A stretch of DNA of 54,120 nucleotides from Bacillus methanolicus (GTDB taxonomy: Bacteria; Bacillota; Bacilli; Bacillales; Cytobacillaceae), in the NCBI RefSeq assembly GCF_008764295.1, contig NZ_VTQX01000025.1:1-54120 (forward strand), given 5' to 3'. A program made the position numbers and the translations under genes. The notes under the pieces are model-generated. The model was not told where the DNA came from. It saw only the letters and a program-made list of their open reading frames with translations, and ran no database searches. This document shows, one piece after another, positions 38,667 to 49,049 of this stretch. Numbering within the stretch: the stretch's first letter is position 1; each line of letters starts with the position of its first letter.

Positions 38667-39404
38667 ATGAATCCAGGTACGTTAAAACAAATCTTGTTGA
38701 TTACAGACGGATGCTCCAACCAAGGGGAAGATCCGGTTGCGATGGCAGCCTTAGCTAAGGAACAAGGTGTAACTGTAAATGTAATTGGCGTGATGGAACA
38801 AGATACAATTGACGAGCAAGGAATGAAGGAAATAGAAGGAATTGCCATGTCTGGGGGTGGAGTTAGTCAAGTAGTTTATGCTCAAAGCTTATCGCAAACG
38901 GTCCAAATGGTGACAAGAAAAGCGATGACTCAAACGCTGCAGGGCGTGGTGAATAAGGAACTGCAACAGATATTGGGAAGCACAAAGACGATGGAGGATC
39001 TACCACCTGAGCAAAGAGGGGAAGTAATGGAAGTTGTTGATGAGCTTGGTGAAAATGTAAAGCTAGAAGTATTGGTTCTTGTCGATACGAGTGCAAGCAT
39101 GAAACATAAGCTACCAACTGTTAAAGAAGCATTGCTTGATTTATCTTTAAGTCTAAATGCGCGTGCAGGGAATAATCAATTTGGCGTTTTTGTATTTCCC
39201 GGGAAAAAGAAAGATGTCGAAAAATTGCTCGATTGGACTCCGCAATTAGAATCGTTAACGAGTATTTTCCCAAAACTCTCAACTGGAGGGATTACGCCGA
39301 CAGGACCTGCTATCCGTGAAGCCCTTGCCTACTTTAAGAAAAAACGATCCTTAAGGAGTTTGTTATCTCGTGATGATGAACAGTTCTTTGAAGAATCTAT
39401 GTAA
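38667..39404 (+). CDS. yabS: von Willebrand factor A domain protein (YabS)
   Basis: A 245-residue protein equivalent to B. subtilis YabS. Two VWA-type halves are visible: an N-terminal piece (ILLITDGCSNQGEDP) and a second with the MIDAS motif LVLVDTSASM (D-x-S-x-S) near residue 140. Such domains bind partner proteins through a metal. The function is unknown. ATG has gaggaggag at 6-9 bases. It overlaps yabT by about 35 bases, so the pair is coupled; they are sporulation-associated in B. subtilis. Confidence 0.88.
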   Translation: MNPGTLKQILLITDGCSNQGEDPVAMAALAKEQGVTVNVIGVMEQDTIDEQGMKEIEGIAMSGGGVSQVVYAQSLSQTVQMVTRKAMTQTLQGVVNKELQQILGSTKTMEDLPPEQRGEVMEVVDELGENVKLEVLVLVDTSASMKHKLPTVKEALLDLSLSLNARAGNNQFGVFVFPGKKKDVEKLLDWTPQLESLTSIFPKLSTGGITPTGPAIREALAYFKKKRSLRSLLSRDDEQFFEESM

Positions 39405-40341
39405 AGTTCAACCGGGTACAATTATTGAAGGAAAATGGCATAAAAACCGCTATACGATTATAAAGGAATTGGGGTCTGGTGCAAATGGAATTGTTTATTT
39501 AGCACAATTTCATAATCAGAGGGTTGCTCTTAAAATGAGTGATAACGGAATGTCCATTACATCTGAGGTCAATGTCCTCAAGTCTTTTGCGAAGGTCCAA
39601 GGGTCATCCCTCGGGCCTTCTTTGATTGATGTAGACGATTGTTCAGTCCGGCGTCAAACCGTTTCATTTTATGCAATGGAGTATATTGCCGGCCCTGATT
39701 TATTAACATTTATTAATCAAAAAGGAACGGGATGGATCGAGGTATTGATGTTGCAGCTGCTGAGTGACTTGCACATGCTCCATGAAAAAGGATGGGTGTT
39801 TGGCGATTTAAAACCCGAAAACTTAATTGTTATGGGTCCGCCTCCAAGAATCCGCTGTATTGATGTTGGCGGTACTACTATTCAGGGGAGGGCAATAAAG
39901 GAATTTACAGAGTTTTATGACCGGGGCTACTGGGGGCTAGGAACGCGTAAAGCAGAGCCGACTTACGATTTATTTGCTGTTGCCATGATTTTGATTAATA
40001 CAGCGTATCCGAAGAGATTTAATAAATCGACAGGCGGGATTACCCAGTTGCAGGAGATGATCCGCCGAGCCAAGCCTCTTCAAAAATATGAGGCAGTGAT
40101 TGTAAATGCTTTGCATGGTAGATATCAATCAGCGAAGGAAATGCGTTATGATATGATTAGAAATTTGAATGAGCCAGGTAAGCATACCCAATCTTCTTAT
40201 AGGAAGGGAAGTGCTAAACAGCCTATACAGAAATCAAGACAGTCTCAACATAAAAGAAAGGGTGGGTGGTTAGAGACGACGTTGATTGTGATGGTCATTT
40301 CCATTCTTTACATGATCTATATATATGGGCAAATAGGTTAA
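39370..40341 (+). CDS. yabT: YabT, membrane-anchored Ser/Thr kinase
   Basis: A 323-residue Hanks-type kinase, active in sporulation in B. subtilis, where it is DNA-stimulated and phosphorylates RecA and others. Seen: glycine loop LGSGANGIVYLA, catalytic VALK lysine, HRD-like FGDLKPEN, DFG-like IDVGGTT, a Lys/Arg-rich linker (about 270-300) likely to bind DNA, and a C-terminal TM segment (about 300-322). GTG 39370 follows aaggag by 11 bases; ATG 39373 is equally plausible. It overlaps yabS. Confidence 0.92.
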   Translation: MMMNSSLKNLCKVQPGTIIEGKWHKNRYTIIKELGSGANGIVYLAQFHNQRVALKMSDNGMSITSEVNVLKSFAKVQGSSLGPSLIDVDDCSVRRQTVSFYAMEYIAGPDLLTFINQKGTGWIEVLMLQLLSDLHMLHEKGWVFGDLKPENLIVMGPPPRIRCIDVGGTTIQGRAIKEFTEFYDRGYWGLGTRKAEPTYDLFAVAMILINTAYPKRFNKSTGGITQLQEMIRRAKPLQKYEAVIVNALHGRYQSAKEMRYDMIRNLNEPGKHTQSSYRKGSAKQPIQKSRQSQHKRKGGWLETTLIVMVISILYMIYIYGQIG

Positions 40342-40529
40342 AAAGGGTAGAAAATTCAAAATAGAAAGGGGCAAATGAAAATTATCATAAGAAAGTGCTA
40401 ATCCCCATAAAAATTACTAAAGTGCGCTCTGTTTAAATCGCTTCAGGAGAGTTGTATATGCGCGTTCTTTAATGGTAAGCTTGTATAGATAAATTTTCAT
40501 TGACGTGTTGGAAAAAGGAAGAGATTATT

Positions 40530-41969
40530 TTGGAAAGAAAAGTAAAAGCTTTTCTAAAAAAGCGACAATTTAATTTGCAGAATAAAAGGATTTTAATTGG
40601 AGTATCTGGTGGACCAGATTCGCTAGCTTTACTTCATTTTTTGTGGCGTCATCAGGAACAATGGAATATCTATATTTTGGCGGCCCATGTTGACCATATG
40701 TTTCGTGGAGAAGAGTCGAAACAGGAAGCGTTATTTGTAAAAAAATTTTGTGAAGAAAGAAACATTCCATTTGAAATGAAGCAAATTAATGTCCAATCGT
40801 ATATAGAAGAAACAGGGCGCAATTCGCAGGCGGCTGCTCGAGAGAAGAGATATGAATTTTTTACAGAAGTGCTTGAAAAACATCATCTTTCGATACTTGC
40901 TCTAGGCCATCATGGAGACGATCAAGTTGAAACAATATTAATGAGATTAACAAGAGGAAGTACGGGGAAAGCTAGGTCTGGGATTCCTTTTTCAAGGGAC
41001 TTTCACAATGGCATTATTATTCGTCCATTTTTATGTTTGAATAGGGAAGAAATCGAAAGATATTGTTCACGCTATGAACTAAACCCGAGAAGGGATCCAA
41101 GTAATGACAAGGACATTTATAGCCGAAATCGATTCCGTAAGGTGGTTCTACCTTTTTTACGACAGGAAAATCCGCAAGTGCATGAGCAATTTCAACGCTT
41201 TAGTGAAGAGTTGGCTCAGGATGAAACCCTTCTTCTTTCATTAGCCCAGGAGAAGCTAAAAAACGTTATTTTAAAACATACTGATAATGAAGTAACTATT
41301 GATATCAAAGGATTTGAATCAATGCCTTTGCCTTTACAAAGGAGAGCTATTCAACTAATATTAAACTATCTTTATAAAGTTAGACCAGCTTCTTTATCCG
41401 CTTTACATATTGAAAAAATATTATCCATTTTAGAAAATCCACACCCCTCTAGCTCACTTGATTTCCCAAATGGGTTAAAGGTAGTTCGTTCGTACCAGGT
41501 ATGTACCTTTCAATTTCAAGTACAAACAGACCCCACCCCTTATTCATTCGAAATGAGCGAGCCAGGTGAAGTAGTACTTCCTAATGGGGATATCATACGA
41601 ATGGAATTTATCAATGGTGAACGACAGGAAGGATTGGGCCGCGATCAATTTCTAATTGGACTTGCAGAAGAACAATTACCAATTGTTATTCGCTCGAGGA
41701 AAAACGGTGACAGAATGGCCGTGATGGGGATGGATGGAACAAAAAAACTGAAGGCTCTTTTTATTGATGAAAAGATTCCGCAGGTTAAGCGCAATACTTG
41801 GCCGGTTGTGACGAATCGCTTCGATGAAATCCTTTGGGTACCTGGATTAAGGAAAGCAAAGCACTCTTTAACAGGAGCTAGTCAAAACAGTCAACACCGA
41901 AACATTCTATTAAGTTATATAAGCAATGATCTTCTAGGGGGCACAACGAATGATGAAAAAGGATATTGA
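40530..41969 (+). CDS. tilS: tRNA(Ile)-lysidine synthase
   Basis: TilS converts C34 of tRNA-Ile(CAU) to lysidine so that it reads AUA. The 479-residue protein has the PP-loop SGGPDS (residues 26-31), [29 protein letters not shown], and a C-terminal TilS domain. TTG 40530 follows aaaaggaagag at about 6 bases; a longer reading from TTG 40500 lacks such a site. It overlaps hprT by 20 bases; TilS and HprT jointly activate ftsH transcription in B. subtilis. Confidence 0.95.
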   Translation: MERKVKAFLKKRQFNLQNKRILIGVSGGPDSLALLHFLWRHQEQWNIYILAAHVDHMFRGEESKQEALFVKKFCEERNIPFEMKQINVQSYIEETGRNSQAAAREKRYEFFTEVLEKHHLSILALGHHGDDQVETILMRLTRGSTGKARSGIPFSRDFHNGIIIRPFLCLNREEIERYCSRYELNPRRDPSNDKDIYSRNRFRKVVLPFLRQENPQVHEQFQRFSEELAQDETLLLSLAQEKLKNVILKHTDNEVTIDIKGFESMPLPLQRRAIQLILNYLYKVRPASLSALHIEKILSILENPHPSSSLDFPNGLKVVRSYQVCTFQFQVQTDPTPYSFEMSEPGEVVLPNGDIIRMEFINGERQEGLGRDQFLIGLAEEQLPIVIRSRKNGDRMAVMGMDGTKKLKALFIDEKIPQVKRNTWPVVTNRFDEILWVPGLRKAKHSLTGASQNSQHRNILLSYISNDLLGGTTNDEKGY

Positions 41970-42504
41970 AAAGGTACTTTTTACTGAAGAAGAGATTCAA
42001 TCAAAGATTAAAGAGCTTGCTGCTCAATTAACAGAGGACTACCAGGATTCTTTTCCGTTAGCAATTGGGGTTCTAAAGGGTGCTATGCCTTTTATGGGTG
42101 ACCTATTAAAACGAGTGGAGACGTATTTGGAAATGGATTTTATGGATGTTTCCAGCTATGGGAATTCAACGGTTTCTTCAGGAGAGGTTAAGATATTAAA
42201 GGATTTAGATACCTCAGTTGAGGGCAGGGATATTCTCATTATTGAGGATATTATTGATAGTGGATTAACGTTAAGCTATTTAGTGGAGTTGTTCCGTTAC
42301 CGCAAAGCAAAATCAATTAAAATCGTTACTTTGCTTGACAAACCAACAGGTAGAAAAGCAAATATTAGTGCTGACTATGTTGGTTTTATTGTCCCTGACG
42401 AATTCGTTGTCGGATATGGGTTAGATTATGCAGAAAAATATCGCAACTTACCATATATTGGCGTTTTGAAGCCGGAGGTATATACGAATAGTGAAGAAGC
42501 GTAA
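41950..42504 (+). CDS. hprT: hypoxanthine phosphoribosyltransferase
   Basis: Purine-salvage enzyme making IMP/GMP from PRPP. The 184-residue protein has [17 protein letters not shown], the family-typical [20 protein letters not shown], and the PRPP loop [19 protein letters not shown]. Near-identity to B. subtilis HprT over long stretches. ATG 41950 lies in the 3' end of tilS with aggggg upstream. Its substrate PRPP is supplied by Prs, also in this window. Followed by ftsH with its own promoter. Confidence 0.96.
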   Translation: MMKKDIEKVLFTEEEIQSKIKELAAQLTEDYQDSFPLAIGVLKGAMPFMGDLLKRVETYLEMDFMDVSSYGNSTVSSGEVKILKDLDTSVEGRDILIIEDIIDSGLTLSYLVELFRYRKAKSIKIVTLLDKPTGRKANISADYVGFIVPDEFVVGYGLDYAEKYRNLPYIGVLKPEVYTNSEEA

Positions 42505-42626
42505 AATAAGAAGGATTTAATGAGGCACTAAGAAGCCTTTAAATAAATTGAAATACGAACTAATTTATATTGTTAAAGTGTGCGAAGGTTCTGTGGAATG
42601 CAAGATTTAGCTGAGAGGGCAATTTC

Positions 42627-42656
42627 TTGTATTGGCGTAAATCTCTATGATACTAT
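42627..42656 (+). promoter_or_regulatory. probable SigA promoter of ftsH
   Basis: -35 ttgtat (42627-42632), 18 bases, extended -10 tgatactat (42648-42656). About 30 bases before the gene. Confidence 0.5.
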
Positions 42657-42693
42657 TTACTATAGTTTGTTGATGTGTGGGAGGAGGTAAGGG

Positions 42694-44703
42694 ATGAATC
42701 GAATTTTCCGTAATACCATATTTTATTTATTGATTTTTCTCGTAATAATTGGCGTTGTTAGTTTCTTTAATGGAAACAATGAGCCGACAAAAGATATAAG
42801 CTATGACGAATTTATAGCCCATTTAGAAGCTGGTGAGGTTCAAGAGATCTCGCTCCAGCCTGAAAGAGGGGTATATGAAGTAAGAGGACGCCTTGCCAAT
42901 TATCAAGAAGGCGAGTTTTTTATCACATATGTTTGGAATAGCGAACAGCTATTAGAGAAAGTAGATCAGGCAGCCGCAGCTTCTAAAGTAAAGGTTTTAC
43001 CAGCGAAGGAACAAAGTGGTTGGATAACGTTCTTCACTTCTATTATTCCGTTTATCATTATTTTTATCTTGTTCTTCTTCCTTTTAAACCAAGCTCAAGG
43101 TGGCGGAAGCCGTGTTATGAACTTCGGTAAAAGCAAGGCTAAGCTTTATAATGACGAAAAGAAAAAGGTTCGCTTTAAAGATGTAGCTGGTGCAGATGAA
43201 GAAAAGCAAGAGCTGGTAGAGGTTGTAGAATTTTTGAAAGACCCGCGTAAGTTCTCTGAAGTCGGAGCAAGAATACCAAAAGGTGTTTTGCTTGTTGGAC
43301 CTCCAGGGACGGGGAAAACATTGCTTGCAAGAGCTGTAGCAGGAGAAGCAGGGGTTCCATTCTTCTCTATTAGCGGTTCTGACTTCGTTGAAATGTTTGT
43401 CGGTGTCGGAGCATCCCGTGTTCGTGACTTATTTGAAAACGCAAAGAAGAACGCGCCTTGTATCATTTTTATTGATGAAATTGATGCGGTTGGTCGTCAG
43501 CGTGGAGCGGGCCTCGGTGGAGGACATGATGAGCGCGAGCAAACATTGAACCAATTGCTTGTTGAAATGGATGGTTTTGGTGTAAATGAAGGAATCATTA
43601 TTATCGCTGCGACAAACCGTCCGGATATTTTAGATCCAGCATTGCTTCGTCCGGGTCGTTTTGACCGTCAAATTACGGTAGATCGCCCTGACGTAAATGG
43701 TCGTGAAGCAGTTCTAAAAGTTCACGCGCGTAACAAGCCGTTGGATGAATCAGTTAACTTAAAAGCGATAGCTGCACGTACTCCAGGATTTTCTGGTGCG
43801 GATCTTGAAAATCTACTAAATGAAGCAGCTCTAGTTGCTGCTCGTAGAAACAAGAAAAAAGTCGATATGGATGATATTGATGAAGCAACTGACCGCGTCA
43901 TTGCTGGACCAGCGAAGAAGAGCAGGGTGATCTCTAAGAAAGAAAAGAATATTGTTGCTTTCCATGAAGCTGGACATACGGTTATAGGTGTTGTTCTAGA
44001 AGAGGCGGATATGGTTCACAAAGTAACGATTGTCCCTCGTGGTCAAGCAGGTGGTTATGCCGTTATGCTTCCAAAAGAAGACCGTTACTTTATGACAAAG
44101 CCAGAGCTACTTGATAAAATTGTTGGTTTGCTTGGTGGTCGTGTAGCTGAAGAGATTGTCTTCGGTGAAGTAAGCACAGGTGCACATAATGACTTCCAAC
44201 GGGCGACAGCTTTAGCACGTCGAATGGTTACTGAGTTTGGGATGAGTGATAAGCTCGGTCCGTTACAATTTGGTCAAGCACAAGGAGGCCAAGTGTTTTT
44301 AGGTCGTGATATTCATAATGAGCAGAATTATTCTGATGCTATCGCTTATGAAATTGATTTAGAAATTCAACGTATCATTAAAGAGTGTTATGCGAAGGCG
44401 AAGCAAGTTCTCACTGAGAACCGTGATAAGCTTGACTTAATTGCCAACACTTTATTGGAAATAGAGACGCTAGATGCGGAACAAATCAAGCATTTATTTG
44501 ACCATGGTACATTACCTGAAAGAACAACCGCGTCTGTTGATTTAGAAAAGACAGATTCTACTGGTACAGATGATGTAAAGGTAAATATCAGCACTAAGAA
44601 GGATGAGGATTTAGCCGAAAAGTCTGATTCTGATGAAGCTGAGAAGCAAGCTGATACGCAAGAATCTCCATCTACTACGGAAGATGAAGATAAAAAGAAC
44701 TAA
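42694..44703 (+). CDS. ftsH: ATP-dependent zinc metalloprotease FtsH
   Basis: A membrane-bound AAA+ protease that degrades misfolded and regulatory proteins. The 669-residue chain has TM1 (7-25), an extracytoplasmic domain, TM2 (111-131), Walker A GPPGTGKT (202-209), Walker B IIFIDEID (257-264), the second region of homology [20 protein letters not shown], and zinc site HEAGH (424-428). It ends in a strongly acidic Glu/Asp/Lys/Thr tail (about 590-669). ATG has gggaggagg. The tail is longer than in B. subtilis FtsH (637). Confidence 0.97.
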   Translation: MNRIFRNTIFYLLIFLVIIGVVSFFNGNNEPTKDISYDEFIAHLEAGEVQEISLQPERGVYEVRGRLANYQEGEFFITYVWNSEQLLEKVDQAAAASKVKVLPAKEQSGWITFFTSIIPFIIIFILFFFLLNQAQGGGSRVMNFGKSKAKLYNDEKKKVRFKDVAGADEEKQELVEVVEFLKDPRKFSEVGARIPKGVLLVGPPGTGKTLLARAVAGEAGVPFFSISGSDFVEMFVGVGASRVRDLFENAKKNAPCIIFIDEIDAVGRQRGAGLGGGHDEREQTLNQLLVEMDGFGVNEGIIIIAATNRPDILDPALLRPGRFDRQITVDRPDVNGREAVLKVHARNKPLDESVNLKAIAARTPGFSGADLENLLNEAALVAARRNKKKVDMDDIDEATDRVIAGPAKKSRVISKKEKNIVAFHEAGHTVIGVVLEEADMVHKVTIVPRGQAGGYAVMLPKEDRYFMTKPELLDKIVGLLGGRVAEEIVFGEVSTGAHNDFQRATALARRMVTEFGMSDKLGPLQFGQAQGGQVFLGRDIHNEQNYSDAIAYEIDLEIQRIIKECYAKAKQVLTENRDKLDLIANTLLEIETLDAEQIKHLFDHGTLPERTTASVDLEKTDSTGTDDVKVNISTKKDEDLAEKSDSDEAEKQADTQESPSTTEDEDKKN

Positions 44704-44752
44704 TTAAAAGAGCTTATATCAAATGAAGCGTTTATAACATTGGCTACACGTT

Positions 44753-44781
44753 AAGGTGTCCTTTACGAGGGCACCTTTTCT
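44753..44781 (+). terminator. terminator after ftsH
   Basis: aaggtgtcc (44753-44761) with gggcacctt (44769-44777), one G-U pair, then ttctg. Confidence 0.75.
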
Positions 44782-44850
44782 GATCGGCTACGAGATTGCT
44801 CCTGAATCGAAAGAAGAAAACATTAAAACAGCGAACAAGTTCTTCATTTA

Positions 44851-44859
44851 TGATAAAAT
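44851..44859 (+). promoter_or_regulatory. extended -10 promoter of coaX
   Basis: tgataaaat (TGn TAAAAT) about 78 bases before coaX; no clear -35. Confidence 0.45.
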
Positions 44860-44936
44860 GTTGGCAGAATGTGAGAAAAGGGTTAAAGCGACAGCTTTGT
44901 ATAGGACAAAGAAAATACACTAAAGTGGTGATTTAC

Positions 44937-45737
44937 GTGATATTTGTTTTTGATGTTGGAAATACGAATATGGTCTTAGGTGTGTATGATAAAGATGAAT
45001 TGAAGCATCATTGGAGAATGGAAACAAATCGTTCCAGAACGGAAGATGAGTATGGAATTATGATCAAAAACTTATTTGAACATGTTGGATTAAATTTATC
45101 GGTGATTGAAGGGATTATCATCTCGTCTGTCGTACCTCCCATTATGCTCGCGCTAGAAAGAATGTGTGAACGCTATTTTCATCTAAAGCCGTTAATTGTC
45201 GGACCTGGCATTAAGACGGGATTGGATATTAAATATGAAAATCCCCGTGAGGTTGGGGCTGACCGGATTGTCAATGCGGTTGCTGCCATTCATGAGTATG
45301 GAAGCCCTTTAATTGTCGTAGATTTTGGAACAGCCACTACTTATTGCTATATTAATGAGCATAAGCAATATATGGGCGGTGCTATAGCACCTGGTATTCA
45401 TATTTCTACGGAAGCTCTTTATTCAAAAGCAGCAAAGTTGCCACGAATTGAGATTGTTCCACCGACTGAAGGAGTGGTGGGTAAAAATACTGTTGCTGCG
45501 ATGCAAGCGGGGATACTGTACGGCTATGTTGGACAAGTGGAAGAAATTGTGAAGAGAATGAAGAAACAAAGTAAGGAAAAGCCGATGGTTATTGCCACAG
45601 GCGGCTTATCAGGACTGATTGCAAGGGAAGCGAAAGTAATAGATATTGTCGATCCTTTTTTAACTTTAAAAGGGCTCCAGTTAATTTATAAACGAAATAT
45701 GGAAACGCTAAGAAATAATATGTATAAAAGCAACTAA
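44937..45737 (+). CDS. coaX: type III pantothenate kinase
   Basis: CoaX phosphorylates pantothenate, first step to coenzyme A. The 266-residue protein has the P-loop-like [12 protein letters not shown] (residues 4-15), [31 protein letters not shown], and [16 protein letters not shown] 44937 has aagtggtga at about 5 bases; an in-frame extension to 44796 crosses the promoter and has no homology. It starts the coaX-hslO-foldase set (yacB-yacC-yacD in B. subtilis). Confidence 0.96.
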   Translation: MIFVFDVGNTNMVLGVYDKDELKHHWRMETNRSRTEDEYGIMIKNLFEHVGLNLSVIEGIIISSVVPPIMLALERMCERYFHLKPLIVGPGIKTGLDIKYENPREVGADRIVNAVAAIHEYGSPLIVVDFGTATTYCYINEHKQYMGGAIAPGIHISTEALYSKAAKLPRIEIVPPTEGVVGKNTVAAMQAGILYGYVGQVEEIVKRMKKQSKEKPMVIATGGLSGLIAREAKVIDIVDPFLTLKGLQLIYKRNMETLRNNMYKSN

Positions 45738-45760
45738 GGCAGACTGAAAGGGGTACTAAG

Positions 45761-46639
45761 ATGAAGGATTATTTAGTAAAGGCGTTAGCGTATGATGCTC
45801 AAGTTCGGGCTTATGCGGTGCGGAGTACTGAAACCGTAGGGGAGGCGCAGAGAAGACATAACACTTGGCCAACTGCGTCAGCTGCTCTTGGCAGAACAAT
45901 AACTGCAGGGATAATGATGGGCTCCATGTTAAAAGGAGAAGAAAAACTTACCGTAAAAGTGGAAGGGGATGGTCCGCTTGGGCCGATCTTGGTAGATGCG
46001 AATGCCAAAGGTCAGGTAAGGGGCTATGTTACGCACCCGCAAATTCATTTTGATTTAAATGAGCAAGGAAAGCTTGATGTGAAAAGAGCAGTAGGAACGA
46101 ATGGTTTCTTATCGGTGGTTAAGGATATCGGTCTAAGAGATTATTTTACTGGTCAAGTGCCGCTAGTATCAGGGGAATTAGGAGAGGATTTTACGTATTA
46201 CTTTGTTAAGTCAGAACAAGTCCCTTCTTCAGTTGGTGTGGGAGTGTTGGTGAATCCGGATAATACCATCTTGGCAGCCGGCGGTTTTGTCATACAGCTT
46301 ATGCCTGGTACTGATGAGGAGACGATTACGAAAATTGAAGAGCGTTTAAAAGGTATTTCACCAATATCTAAGCTCATTGAGCAAGGATTAAGTCCGGAAG
46401 AAATATTAGAAGAAGTTTTAGGAAAAGAAAATGTGCGTTTTCTTGAAACTCAACCCGTTTCCTTTCAATGTACTTGTTCAAAGGAACGTTTTGCAGATGC
46501 TATTATTAGTCTAGGGCAAGATGAAATTACGGATATGATTGAGACGGATGGAAAAGCAGAAGCTCAATGTCATTTCTGTAATGAGAAGTATCAATATTCG
46601 CGTGAAGAGCTGGAACAGTTATTAACTGAAGCAAAATGA
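45761..46639 (+). CDS. hslO: Hsp33 redox-regulated chaperone
   Basis: Hsp33 is a holdase chaperone that is turned on by oxidation. The 292-residue protein has the folded N-terminal domain (about 1-180) and a C-terminal zinc switch with CTC (about 237-239) and CHFC (about 269-272). ATG with aaaggggta 8-10 bases upstream. It follows coaX by 23 bases, so it is probably in the same transcript. Confidence 0.96.
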   Translation: MKDYLVKALAYDAQVRAYAVRSTETVGEAQRRHNTWPTASAALGRTITAGIMMGSMLKGEEKLTVKVEGDGPLGPILVDANAKGQVRGYVTHPQIHFDLNEQGKLDVKRAVGTNGFLSVVKDIGLRDYFTGQVPLVSGELGEDFTYYFVKSEQVPSSVGVGVLVNPDNTILAAGGFVIQLMPGTDEETITKIEERLKGISPISKLIEQGLSPEEILEEVLGKENVRFLETQPVSFQCTCSKERFADAIISLGQDEITDMIETDGKAEAQCHFCNEKYQYSREELEQLLTEAK

Positions 46640-46713
46640 GTGGCGAGCGAATTTGTTTTGCTGTGATTCGGTTCTATTGATTCGGGGCAAAGAACAAATT
46701 GGAGGAGAAAAGG

Positions 46714-47601
46714 TTGGAGAGAAAGTGGGAGAAAAAGCAGCTGTGGATCATAATAGCTGGCCTTATTACAATCAATTGTTTGACTGTTGCTTTTTTTCTA
46801 ACGAAATTAGGGACAGGTTTCGGAGGTAACGAAGTTGTAGCGACTGTTGGAAAAGAGGAAATAACGAGGCAGGATTGGCTCAAGGTCATGGAAGAGCGCT
46901 ATGGAAAGGATACACTAAAGGAATTAGTTGATGAAAAAGTAATTGAAGCAATGGCTAAAAAATATGATATTTCCATATCTGAAGAAGCTGTTGAACGCGA
47001 ACTATTTTTGATCAAAACGATGTATGGTTCGACTTCAAATGATACTGCGAACGAAGAAGAATGGAGAAAACAGATAAAATCGAGCTTAATGCTGGAGGAA
47101 ATTTTAACAAAAGATGTTATTGTTCCAGAAGAGGATTTAAAATCTTATTATGATGAAAATATAAACTTCTATCATATCCCTACATCCTATCATGTTTCAC
47201 AAATTATAGTGAAAACAGAGAAAGAAGTAGAGCAAGCAATAGAAGAATTGGAAAATGGCTCGGATTTCGCTGTTTTAGCAATGGAAAGATCTATAGATGA
47301 ATTTAGCGCTGCTCAAGGGGGAGATATTGGATTTGTACGATCAGACGATGAAAATATCTCCGAACATTACATAAAAGCTGTTGATAAATTAAAACCAGGT
47401 GAGTGGAGTGAGGCAATTCCGGTTGATGAAGGATTTGCGATTGCTTTGCTTCATGAGAAAATCAATGGAAAAGAATACAGTTTTAAAGAAGTGAAGGATG
47501 AAATTCGCAGAGTCATCGCTTTAGAGCAAATGGAAGGGGAGTCTTCTGTTGAAGCTTTTTGGAATGAAGTGGATGTAGAGTGGTTCTACGGGGAAAAGTA
47601 A
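46714..47601 (+). CDS. yacD: PpiC-type peptidyl-prolyl isomerase (YacD, PrsA-like)
   Basis: A 295-residue extracytoplasmic foldase. An N-terminal TM/signal anchor (about residues 9-31; no lipobox is evident) is followed by a SurA-like N-domain, a parvulin domain (about 150-245: YHVSQIIVKTEKEVEQAIEE, GGDIGFV, LKPGEWSEAI) and a C-terminal helix. TTG 46714 has ggaggag at 6 bases; TTG 46699 overlaps it. It lies between hslO and cysK as in B. subtilis. Confidence 0.85.
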   Translation: MERKWEKKQLWIIIAGLITINCLTVAFFLTKLGTGFGGNEVVATVGKEEITRQDWLKVMEERYGKDTLKELVDEKVIEAMAKKYDISISEEAVERELFLIKTMYGSTSNDTANEEEWRKQIKSSLMLEEILTKDVIVPEEDLKSYYDENINFYHIPTSYHVSQIIVKTEKEVEQAIEELENGSDFAVLAMERSIDEFSAAQGGDIGFVRSDDENISEHYIKAVDKLKPGEWSEAIPVDEGFAIALLHEKINGKEYSFKEVKDEIRRVIALEQMEGESSVEAFWNEVDVEWFYGEK

Positions 47602-47699
47602 TGAATACTTGAGTTTTGAGATTGAATCAAATATAAAGCTTGTCGTTTAGGCGGACTATTTTCGCAGTGACACTGAGATAAACTTTGTAAGCTAAAAGT

Positions 47700-47727
47700 T
47701 ACACGAGCAATTGCTCGTGTATTTTTG
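47700..47727 (+). terminator. terminator after yacD
   Basis: tacacgagcaa / ttgctcgtgta, a perfect 11-bp palindrome, followed by tttttg. Confidence 0.9.
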
Positions 47728-47795
47728 TATAAAATCGCTAGCTATGATGTTTCTTGCAAGTGGAAAAAATATTCTGTATTTTAAGAGTAAAAAGA

Positions 47796-47824
47796 TTGAC
47801 ATTTGGATATAAGCTTGGTAAATT
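47796..47824 (+). promoter_or_regulatory. SigA promoter of cysK
   Basis: ttgaca (47796-47801), 17-base spacer, taaatt (47819-47824). Downstream sequence aatccaataaaaatactcgg then aat resembles a CymR site, the cysteine repressor known to act on cysK in B. subtilis; that part is tentative. Confidence 0.65.
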
Positions 47825-47867
47825 TGAATTAATCCAATAAAAATACTCGGAATAAGAGGTGTGTAGA

Positions 47868-48797
47868 ATGGTACGTGTAGCCAACTCAATAACAGAATTA
47901 GTGGGTCAGACCCCTATCGTCAAACTGAATCGCCTTGTAGATGAAAATAGTGCAGATGTTTATTTAAAGCTAGAGTATATGAACCCGGGAAGCAGTGTAA
48001 AGGATCGTATTGCCCTTGCGATGATCGAAGCTGCAGAAGAGGCAGGTAAGCTGAAAGAGGGAGATACCATCATTGAACCAACAAGCGGAAATACTGGAAT
48101 TGGCCTTGCGATGGTAGCTGCCGCTAAGGGATATAAAGCCATCTTAGTTATGCCAGAAACGATGAGTTTGGAGCGTAGAAATTTATTGCGTGCTTATGGG
48201 GCAGAGCTAGTATTAACTCCGGGGCCAGAAGGCATGGGAGGAGCAATTCGTAAAGCGGAAGAGCTAGCGAAGGAACATGGTTATTTTATGCCACAGCAAT
48301 TTGAAAACTTTGCGAATCCAGAAGTTCATAGAAGAACAACAGGTAAAGAAATTGTTGAGCAAGTGGGCGAACAATTAGATGCTTTTATTTCTGGAATTGG
48401 AACAGGTGGTACGATTACAGGTGCTGGCGCAGTTCTTAAAGAACACTATCCAAATATCAAGATTTACGCTGTGGAGCCAGCGGATTCTCCAGTTCTTTCA
48501 GGTGGAAAACCAGGACCACATAAAATCCAAGGAATTGGTGCCGGTTTTGTTCCCAAAGTATTAAATACTGATGTGTATGATGAAGTTTTAAAAATTACAA
48601 ACGAAGAATCGTTTGAATATGCTCGTCGTGCTGCTAAAGAAGAAGGCATCTTAGGTGGTATTTCATCAGGTGCTGCAATTTCAGCTGCGTTAAAAGTGGC
48701 AAAAGAACTAGGCAAAGGGAAAAAGGTGCTGGCGGTAATCCCAAGTAACGGTGAACGTTATTTGAGCACTCCGCTGTATCAATTTGATACTGAATAA
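47868..48797 (+). CDS. cysK: cysteine synthase A
   Basis: O-acetylserine sulfhydrylase, PLP enzyme making cysteine from O-acetylserine and sulfide; it also binds CymR and, in other bacteria, CysE. The 309-residue protein has the PLP lysine in [10 protein letters not shown] (about residue 45), the PTSGNTG loop (about 71-77) and [15 protein letters not shown] 47868 has gaggtg at 6 bases. It is followed by a strong terminator; in B. subtilis pabB-pabA-pabC follow, but here folP is next. Confidence 0.97.
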   Translation: MVRVANSITELVGQTPIVKLNRLVDENSADVYLKLEYMNPGSSVKDRIALAMIEAAEEAGKLKEGDTIIEPTSGNTGIGLAMVAAAKGYKAILVMPETMSLERRNLLRAYGAELVLTPGPEGMGGAIRKAEELAKEHGYFMPQQFENFANPEVHRRTTGKEIVEQVGEQLDAFISGIGTGGTITGAGAVLKEHYPNIKIYAVEPADSPVLSGGKPGPHKIQGIGAGFVPKVLNTDVYDEVLKITNEESFEYARRAAKEEGILGGISSGAAISAALKVAKELGKGKKVLAVIPSNGERYLSTPLYQFDTE

Positions 48798-48819
48798 AAA
48801 ACGAGTATTGAATATGTAC

Positions 48820-48858
48820 AAAGGAGCAGTAGTCGAAATGGCTATTGCTCCTTTTTGA
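48820..48858 (+). terminator. terminator after cysK
   Basis: 13-bp stem (aaaggagcagtag with ctattgctccttt, one G-U pair) followed by a short T run and gatc. Confidence 0.88.
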
Positions 48859-49011
48859 TCATCATATTCTGCATTACGTTAAAAAAGGACAGTAAACTTA
48901 GCTTCTTTTCTATTTTGTTTTTTTACTAGGGAAGTTGGTTTATGAAAAAAGTGATGTTCCGATATACTGGAGGGGTTAGATGTAAGAAATTTAGAAATGG
49001 TGTCTTTTAAA

Positions 49012-49020
49012 TGCTACAAT
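49012..49020 (+). promoter_or_regulatory. extended -10 promoter of folP
   Basis: tgctacaat (TGn TACAAT) 30 bases before folP. It supports an independent folate operon start now that pabBAC are absent. Confidence 0.45.
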
Positions 49021-49049
49021 AAAGGTGTAAAACGGTTTGGAGGTTAATT

